A stretch of DNA of 64,000 bases from CAXGTL01 sp964645705. Its GTDB lineage: Archaea; Nanobdellota; Nanobdellia; Woesearchaeales; CAXGTL01. The stretch is from positions 1-64,000 of the forward strand of contig CAZYAB010000006.1 of the NCBI GenBank assembly GCA_964645705.1, in the 5' to 3' direction. The notes beneath the pieces are model-generated. The model saw only the letters and a list, made by a program, of their open reading frames with translations, was not told the DNA's origin and made no database searches. The position numbers and the translations under genes were made by a program. Of this stretch, positions 59,030-64,000 are shown in pieces (position 1 is the stretch's first letter; each line of letters begins with the position of its first letter).

Positions 59030-59896
59030 ATGATAACAACTTACATACTCTATGCATTGACATTCATTGTATTGTTTATTGGTTCTTATACTGATTTTAA
59101 GAAAAGAGAAGTAGCAGATACAATCAATTGGGGCTTTTTAATGGTTGTTCTAGGTATTAAATTAATGCATTCTGTTTATGTTAATGATTATTGGTATTTA
59201 TTGGATGGTGCTGTAGGCGGATTAGTATTTTTTTTAATAGCATTAATCATGTTTTACACTGGTCAATGGGGTGGTGGTGATTCAAAGATGATCATTGGCC
59301 TTGGTGCTGTATTTGGCTTTTCAATATTTAGGTGGACAGAGTTTCAAGATTTGTGGGTATTTTTAATTAATGCTATAATTATTGGCGGTGTTTATGGTTT
59401 GTTTTTTTCAATTGTTCTGTGTTTTAAGCATTGGAAAAAGTTCAAGCAAAGGTTTAAACATTATTCAAAACTTATGACTAAATGGAAAAAGATTACACTT
59501 GTTATTTGCGTTTTATTGTTTGTTACAAGCTTTTTTTTACAAGATCTTATGTTAAAGTTGATTTTGTATGTTTTTGTTGTTTTTCTTATTTTATCGCTTT
59601 ATTTTTATGTTTTTGCAAAAGCTGTGGAAGAAAGTGCAATGCATAAACATGTTGATGTTTCTGAATTAACAGAAGGTGAATGGATTGTTGATGATGTTGT
59701 GGTAGATGGTAAAAGGATTTGCGGTCCTAAGGATTTGGGAATTGAGATGGAGCAGATAGAAGAATTAAAAAGGTTGGAGAAGTTAGGTAAAGTTGATAAG
59801 ATCTTGATAAAAGTTGGAATTCCTTTTGTGCCTAGTTTTTTATTAGCTTTTTTAGTTAGTGTTTTGTTTGGTAATTGGTTTACTTTCTTCCTATGA
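59030..59896 (+). CDS. Prepilin peptidase (A24 family, EppA/PibD/FlaK-like)
   Basis: 288 residues from ATG 59030. 'SYTDFKKREVADTINWGFLM' has the first catalytic Asp after a membrane helix, and 'GQWGGGDSKMIIGLGAVFGF' is the GxGD motif. Six to seven membrane helices follow the class III peptidase pattern. It should cut the class III signal peptides of the pilins 54736-56543, 2.5 kb away. Internal 'ESAMHKHVDVSELTEGEWIV' is a cytoplasmic insertion with a C-terminal membrane helix. Confidence 0.88.
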   Translation: MITTYILYALTFIVLFIGSYTDFKKREVADTINWGFLMVVLGIKLMHSVYVNDYWYLLDGAVGGLVFFLIALIMFYTGQWGGGDSKMIIGLGAVFGFSIFRWTEFQDLWVFLINAIIIGGVYGLFFSIVLCFKHWKKFKQRFKHYSKLMTKWKKITLVICVLLFVTSFFLQDLMLKLILYVFVVFLILSLYFYVFAKAVEESAMHKHVDVSELTEGEWIVDDVVVDGKRICGPKDLGIEMEQIEELKRLEKLGKVDKILIKVGIPFVPSFLLAFLVSVLFGNWFTFFL

Positions 59897-60653
59897 AATA
59901 AGTTGTGTAAAATCTTTTCTTTTTGTTTAAAACGTAAGTTCCTATTGTTACTGGTTTAAAATATTTGGAAAAAAGATCTATGTCAGGGTATCCTTGTATA
60001 ACTAAAAGACCACCTTTTTTTAGTATTGATTTTATGTTTTTTAAACCTTTTTCTACTTGTTTTTCAGTAAAATAACTGCTTGATCCAAAACCAAAGAAAC
60101 TTGTAACAACATTGTATTTGTTTTTTGTTTTGAATTTTAAAAGATCACTTACAATAAATTTGCAATCTTTTAATTGTTCTTTTTTCTTTGCTTTTGCAAT
60201 CATTTTTCTTGAGAAGTCAAGCAAAGTAATGTTCTTATATCCATTTTTTATAAAATGTTCAGCGCCTATGCCTGTTCCTGCACAAATGTCTAAGATTTTC
60301 GAAGATTTTTTTACTTTTAAATCTTTTAATAATTTTATTATGTATTTGATTGCTCTGTGGTTTTGTTTAGCACGGTTAATATCCCGGTCATATGTTTCTG
60401 AGAATTTGTCATAATACTTGCTCATTTCTTCCTTTGTATAATTAGTAGGAAGATACAATCCTCCGCCTAAGTATGCTAAGTATCTAAATCCTGTTTTTCC
60501 AAACTTAATTGCTATAAAAGTTGCGCCTTTTGGCGGGTTTTCAACTTTAACCCAAGCAGGTCTTATTTTCCCTGTTTTGTCATATTCTATTTTGTATTTC
60601 TTTTTAGGTTTCTTTTTGATGTAGGCATAAATCAGTTTTGTTTTTTTTCTCAT
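59880..60653 (-). CDS. SAM-dependent methyltransferase with basic N-terminus
   Basis: 257 residues. The N-terminal 90 residues are basic and end in 'YLPTNYTKEEMSKYYDKFSE'. Motif I 'KILDICAGTGIGAEHFIKNG', then 'NITLLDFSRKMI' (acidic strand 2), 'KYNVVTSFFGFGSSSYFTEK' (motif IV region) and 'LKKGGLLVIQGYPDIDLF'. Substrate unknown. The stop overlaps the prepilin peptidase gene end. Its start is 3 nt inside the end of the upstream HIT gene. Confidence 0.82.
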   Translation of the reverse strand: MRKKTKLIYAYIKKKPKKKYKIEYDKTGKIRPAWVKVENPPKGATFIAIKFGKTGFRYLAYLGGGLYLPTNYTKEEMSKYYDKFSETYDRDINRAKQNHRAIKYIIKLLKDLKVKKSSKILDICAGTGIGAEHFIKNGYKNITLLDFSRKMIAKAKKKEQLKDCKFIVSDLLKFKTKNKYNVVTSFFGFGSSSYFTEKQVEKGLKNIKSILKKGGLLVIQGYPDIDLFSKYFKPVTIGTYVLNKKKRFYTTYFIGRK

Positions 60654-61171
60654 GGAATATGCCTCACTTGTTTCAACCTATAATCTTCTTCATCTGCTTG
60701 TAATTGGTCTGACTTTGTTTCTTCGATTGTTTCTGTTTTTTCTTCTGCTTTGTCTTGGTTTATGAAATCTGTTTCTTCTTTTAATCTTTTTGCAATATCT
60801 TCTAATTCATTTGGGTCAGATTTAGATCTGTTGAAATTAAAATCTATATTGTCATTTTCATTTCTTGGTATTACATTAATTGCAAAGTGCGGCCATTCTT
60901 GGCCAGCTGCTACTCCATTGTTAACCGTGATGTTTGTTCCTTTTGTTCCTAATGTTTCAAATACTAATGATGAAGCTTTGTTTGCTATTAAAAATAAATG
61001 ACTTACGATATTGTCAGGAATTTGTTCTATGATGATGTGGTGTTGTCTTGGCATGATTATTAAATGTCCTTTGGCAGCTGGTTCAGGAGCTAGCATTACA
61101 ACTGCTAAATTGTCTTCATAAATAATGTTTTTATCTTGTTTCTCTATTTGTTCACAGTATGGACAGCCCAT
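60650..61171 (-). CDS. HIT-domain protein with degenerate active site
   Basis: 173 residues. 'CPYCEQIEKQDKNIIYEDNL' and 'AVVMLAPEPAAKGHLIIMPR' mark the HIT fold. The catalytic HxHxH block is 'WPHFAINVIPR': the first His is kept, but the middle (nucleophile) His is Ala and the last is Asn. So hydrolase activity should be lost. The C-terminal part is Glu/Lys-rich. Paired with 61173-62240 (1-nt gap). Confidence 0.8.
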   Translation of the reverse strand: MGCPYCEQIEKQDKNIIYEDNLAVVMLAPEPAAKGHLIIMPRQHHIIIEQIPDNIVSHLFLIANKASSLVFETLGTKGTNITVNNGVAAGQEWPHFAINVIPRNENDNIDFNFNRSKSDPNELEDIAKRLKEETDFINQDKAEEKTETIEETKSDQLQADEEDYRLKQVRHIP

Positions 61172-61172
61172 T

Positions 61173-62240
61173 TTAACTAAATAAGTTTGCTATTTGATCT
61201 AAGTCAACTCCTCCTTTTTTTGGTTCATCGTCTTCATCGTCATCTTCTTCATATTCATCCTGTTCTTCTGTTTCTTGTTGTTTTGGTTCTTCTTGTTTTC
61301 TCTTTTTCTGCTTTTTTGGTTTCTTTTTTTCTTTTTTTTCTTCAACTTTTTCTTGTTCAGGTTCTTTTTTAGTTTCTTCTTCTATTTCTTGTTCTTCTTT
61401 GCTCTCTTCAGATTTCTCATCTTCTTCCATTTCCTCTTCACCTTCCTGTTTTTCATCATCATCTTTTTTATCACCTAAAGCTTTTGATAATTCATCAAGG
61501 TCTAGCTTTGGTTCAATTATGTCAACATCCCCTTTAATCTTAGAAATTATTTTATCAACATCTTTGCCTTGGAACAACATCTTTAATTGATTATTGGTTT
61601 CAAGTAATTGTTTGAATTGATCAGGATTGGTTGTAAGAACTTGTTTAAGCTGAGGATTTTGTTCAATCATTTGCATTAATTGTTTTTCACTAACTTCTGG
61701 CATTTCTACTTTTGGAGGTTCTCTGCCAGGTATTGGATTTTTTAATAATTTATCTCTTAACATTATGTTTATATTGTTTTTTAGATTTGGAAGAATTTCA
61801 TCTATTTCTTTTTGTTCTAGTTTTATCTTTGGTAGATTAAAGTTTAATATGCCATCGTCTTCGTCTCTTGGCATAATGTGAACCATTACGTGACCATAAG
61901 GCGATTGTCCTGCAATTTGTCCGTTTGCAATAAAGATGTTTGTTCCTTGACATGGTATTTTTTTTAAACAAGCTTGAGAAATGTGTTTTACTATTTTAAA
62001 TAAATGTGTTTGTTCTTGTTCAGGAATCATTGGCATGAAATTATAATGTGTTTTGGGTATTACTAAAATGTGTCCTTTTGCAACAGGGTTTATGTCAAGA
62101 ATTGCTAATACTTTATCATCTTCATAAATCTTTTTTACTGGAATCTTTCCTGACGCCATCTGACAAAATGGACATTGTTGTTTTAATAATTCCATTCTTT
62201 GTTCTGGAGTCATGTTGCTCGTGTCAATTGTTTCTGGCAT
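61173..62240 (-). CDS. HIT-domain protein with degenerate active site and long acidic tail
   Basis: 355 residues. The N-terminal HIT domain (about 20-140) has 'CPFCQMASGKIPVKKIYEDD' and 'VLAILDINPVAKGHILVIPK', and the active-site block 'YGHVMVHIMPR', with Met in place of the middle His. The rest has a helical region and then a very long Glu/Lys/Asp tail (about 245-340). The tail looks like a protein-interaction or nucleic-acid-mimic segment. With its neighbour it would make a HIT-HIT pair without catalysis. Confidence 0.82.
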   Translation of the reverse strand: MPETIDTSNMTPEQRMELLKQQCPFCQMASGKIPVKKIYEDDKVLAILDINPVAKGHILVIPKTHYNFMPMIPEQEQTHLFKIVKHISQACLKKIPCQGTNIFIANGQIAGQSPYGHVMVHIMPRDEDDGILNFNLPKIKLEQKEIDEILPNLKNNINIMLRDKLLKNPIPGREPPKVEMPEVSEKQLMQMIEQNPQLKQVLTTNPDQFKQLLETNNQLKMLFQGKDVDKIISKIKGDVDIIEPKLDLDELSKALGDKKDDDEKQEGEEEMEEDEKSEESKEEQEIEEETKKEPEQEKVEEKKEKKKPKKQKKRKQEEPKQQETEEQDEYEEDDDEDDEPKKGGVDLDQIANLFS

Positions 62241-62269
62241 AATGTTTATTTATGTGCTAGTAGTATTTA

Positions 62270-62580
62270 AAGTTTGCTTATAATTTATTTTTTTTAAAAA
62301 AAATCATAAAAAAACAAAAATATTTAAGCAAAAAACAAAAAAACAAAAAGATTTCTTAAAAAATTAACAAAAAATTAGAAAAATAGTAAAAAAATTGAAA
62401 AAAACCTGTAAAAGTTAAAAAAATTAAAAAAATCAATAAAAAATGTTATTTTTTCTCGTCGATAAAAAAAAAGTTTAAAAAATTAAAAAAATTGTGAAAA
62501 ATTGTCAAAAAAATAAAAAAAATAAAAAAATTCCTCGTCGAGGATTTTTAAAAAAGAAAACATTTATAAAGGATTTTTAC
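62270..62580. other. A-tract-rich low-complexity region
   Basis: About 310 nt that is almost only A and T, with long A runs on the plus strand, between the divergent HIT gene (start 62240) and the GNAT gene (start 62619). The only GC-rich patch is TCCTCG-TCGAGGA, a near palindrome (arms CCTCG/CGAGG) around 62533-62545, and an earlier CTCGTCGATA. Strong A-tract curvature is expected. It may be a replication or nucleoid-associated site or a bidirectional promoter; no gene is present. Confidence 0.5.
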
Positions 62581-62618
62581 AAAAATATATATATTAATAA
62601 AAAAGGTTGATAGAAAGT

Positions 62619-63560
62619 ATGAAAGGGCAAAAAGAGGTTGCACAATTAACATCTGAAGATGAATTCGAAGTAATCACTGATATAAGTGAATGTGAAAAAC
62701 TTTGGAAAACTTTCAGTGCAAACAAAAAGATTTCTGATATGTGGGAATTTAAATTCTGTTTTCATAAATATTTTAATAACTTGCCGCATTTTATAGTTCA
62801 TAAAAAGAATGGGAAAGTAGTTGGAATGTTGCCTTTGTCTTATGATGATGAACAAAAACTGTTTAAGTTCTTTCCAGGTGATGATGATTGGATTGAAAAG
62901 AATTCTATCTTTTTACATAAGAAAAGATCTTTAAAAGAATTAATTAAGATGTGCCCTGAAAATACTAAGTTGACTGGAATAGATGAAATTCCTTTGTATA
63001 AAAAAATGTTTCAAGATGATGATTGTACTTATTCTTTGTATCCTGAAGAATTTGGATTTAAGATAGATAATTATTATAAATTATTCAAAAGAAGGCATGT
63101 TGCAAATATTCTGAGAGATATAAGGAAGTTAGATGATAAAGGGGTTATTATTATTCGTAATCCTAAGAATTATAAAAAAATGTATAAGTTGATGAAAAAA
63201 TGGACATATAAATCATTTGGCAAAAAATCATATTTTTATGACAAAAGATTTGACAAAGCTTTTTCAGATGTTTTGGATCTTTTTATGAAAAAAGATATAA
63301 TGTACATGACTTTGATTAAGGTTGATGGTGAATTAGCTGCTGTTGATTTTGGTTGTGTTTATGGAAATACAATGACTGTGTTTGCTGGTGGTGTAAATCC
63401 TAAGTTTAGAAATAAAGGAATTGCAAAGTATATTAACATGGAACATATTAAATATGGTTTTGAGTTTAAGTTAGACAAAATAGAATTCTTAGCTTTTAAT
63501 TTTAATTGGAAAGAGATGTGGCATTTAAAGAAAGAAAAGTTGTTTAAGTTTTTGAAGTGA
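62619..63560 (+). CDS. GNAT/FemAB-like acyltransferase
   Basis: 313 residues from ATG 62619 (the TTG at 62607 lies within the AAGGTTGAT site). The C-terminal half has 'YMTLIKVDGELAAVDFGCVY', 'VFAGGVNPKFRNKGIAKYIN' and a trailing helix pair, typical of the acetyltransferase 6/GNAT fold used in FemAB and cell-envelope transferases. The N-terminal half is a second, less clear GNAT-like domain. Substrate unknown. It lies beside the A-rich region. Confidence 0.75.
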   Translation: MKGQKEVAQLTSEDEFEVITDISECEKLWKTFSANKKISDMWEFKFCFHKYFNNLPHFIVHKKNGKVVGMLPLSYDDEQKLFKFFPGDDDWIEKNSIFLHKKRSLKELIKMCPENTKLTGIDEIPLYKKMFQDDDCTYSLYPEEFGFKIDNYYKLFKRRHVANILRDIRKLDDKGVIIIRNPKNYKKMYKLMKKWTYKSFGKKSYFYDKRFDKAFSDVLDLFMKKDIMYMTLIKVDGELAAVDFGCVYGNTMTVFAGGVNPKFRNKGIAKYINMEHIKYGFEFKLDKIEFLAFNFNWKEMWHLKKEKLFKFLK

Positions 63561-63562
63561 AG

Positions 63563-63997
63563 TTATTTCTTTAAAAAATAATCAAAAGATAATTCATCAA
63601 ATTCTTTTGGTTCATACAAAACATAACCTTCTTTGTGCCATAAGACAAATTCTAAACCCATTTCATGTATTTTTTTACTGCAGTTTGTGCATGATGGCGG
63701 ACCTGTTTGCTTTCTTTTACCATCTTTGACTTTCATGTGATACATTACTGCTCCTTTTAGTGAAACTTTTCTACCAATGCAGTTTAGTAATGCTAATTCT
63801 TCTGCATGTATTGCATTGCACAGTTCTATATGTGTATAACTTTTTACATGTTCTCTTTGGCAGCATAAATGAGGTAGTGTTGGTTTGTTGTAGCCTGTTG
63901 CAATTATTTTGTTGTTCTTTACAATAACAACTCCTCTTTGTGATCTTTGGCATGTTGATTGTTTTGCTATTTCTGTTGCAATGTCCATGTATTTCAA
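63563..63997 (-). CDS. dCMP/cytidine deaminase family protein (start may lie beyond window)
   Basis: 144 residues in the open frame, which runs to the window edge. 'CNAIHAEELALLNCIGRKV' (HAE with catalytic Glu) and 'GPPSCTNCSKKIHEMGLEFV' (PCxxC type, here SCTNC) bind zinc. The order resembles dCMP deaminase/ComE. The first codon listed (TTG) is unlikely; ATG 63988 is an option, or a start upstream of the window. It is 2 nt from the convergent GNAT gene. Confidence 0.8.
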   Translation of the reverse strand: MKYMDIATEIAKQSTCQRSQRGVVIVKNNKIIATGYNKPTLPHLCCQREHVKSYTHIELCNAIHAEELALLNCIGRKVSLKGAVMYHMKVKDGKRKQTGPPSCTNCSKKIHEMGLEFVLWHKEGYVLYEPKEFDELSFDYFLKK

Positions 63998-64000
63998 TGT

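Noticed and set aside
1..64000. CRISPR array or cas genes
   Set aside because: No regularly spaced direct repeats and no Cas-like protein; the CARF-like protein stands alone.
1..64000. Insertion sequences or transposases
   Set aside because: No transposase motif or terminal inverted repeats flanking a gene. The 1,170 bp duplication has no IS features.

Overview
The window is AT-rich archaeal chromosome, most like a DPANN lineage of the Woesearchaeota/Pacearchaeota kind (placement is inference from gene content). The archaeal signs are TFB, PCNA, RNA polymerase subunits RpoK and RpoF, ribosomal protein L21e, a transcript-cleavage-factor-like zinc protein, a CDC48-type AAA ATPase, the GatD/GatE amidotransferase, class III signal-peptide pilins, BRE/TATA promoters and tRNA introns. 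Many genes have an AGGTGA-type ribosome binding site; others start directly after a TATA box and look leaderless.

Layout. 1-11.6 kb (minus strand) is a cell-surface block: membrane-anchored proteins with Lys/Arg-rich tails, Ig-like or carbohydrate-binding-like modules, and a perfect 1,170 bp tandem duplication carrying two genes. 11.6-12.8 kb has tRNA-Ser and initiator tRNA-Met, both with several introns, next to a LAGLIDADG-like protein. 13-24.5 kb holds RNase HIII, a TrmB-type regulator, SMC, a DUF1385 protein, a CARF-like protein, intron-rich tRNA-Ile, -Asp and -Leu, PCNA and a three-gene coiled-coil operon. 24.5-32.3 kb has two radical SAM enzymes (one directly behind a 25-codon ORF), TyrRS, an Lrp-type regulator and TldD/TldE. 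32.4-42.2 kb is information processing: RpoK, CDC48, Sua5, GatD, YfcE-like phosphoesterase, NnrE, two exonuclease-like proteins, GatE, a Trm112-like protein and TFB. 42.2-48.9 kb includes tRNA-Thr, a UDG-like protein, a DUF655-RpoF-L21e operon and an ABC-2 exporter. 49-54 kb has a DHH phosphoesterase, DUF4416, a long structured intergenic region and an XPD-like helicase. 54.3-59.9 kb carries three type IV pilin-like genes and a prepilin peptidase, with a nitroreductase, a degenerate cis-prenyltransferase and NUDIX/TFS-like genes. 60-64 kb has two degenerate HIT proteins, an extreme A-tract region, a GNAT protein and a dCMP deaminase-like gene.

The most unusual signals are: (i) a recurrent C-rich intergenic element, seven copies in one orientation, each ending in a short hairpin whose stem changes sequence but keeps pairing; (ii) tRNA genes with up to about five introns, five of six sharing a T-loop intron site; (iii) a 25-residue ORF coupled to a radical SAM-SPASM enzyme, a possible peptide-modification pair; (iv) several structured intergenic RNAs I could not assign; (v) pairs of catalytically degenerate proteins (HIT-HIT, cis-prenyltransferase).
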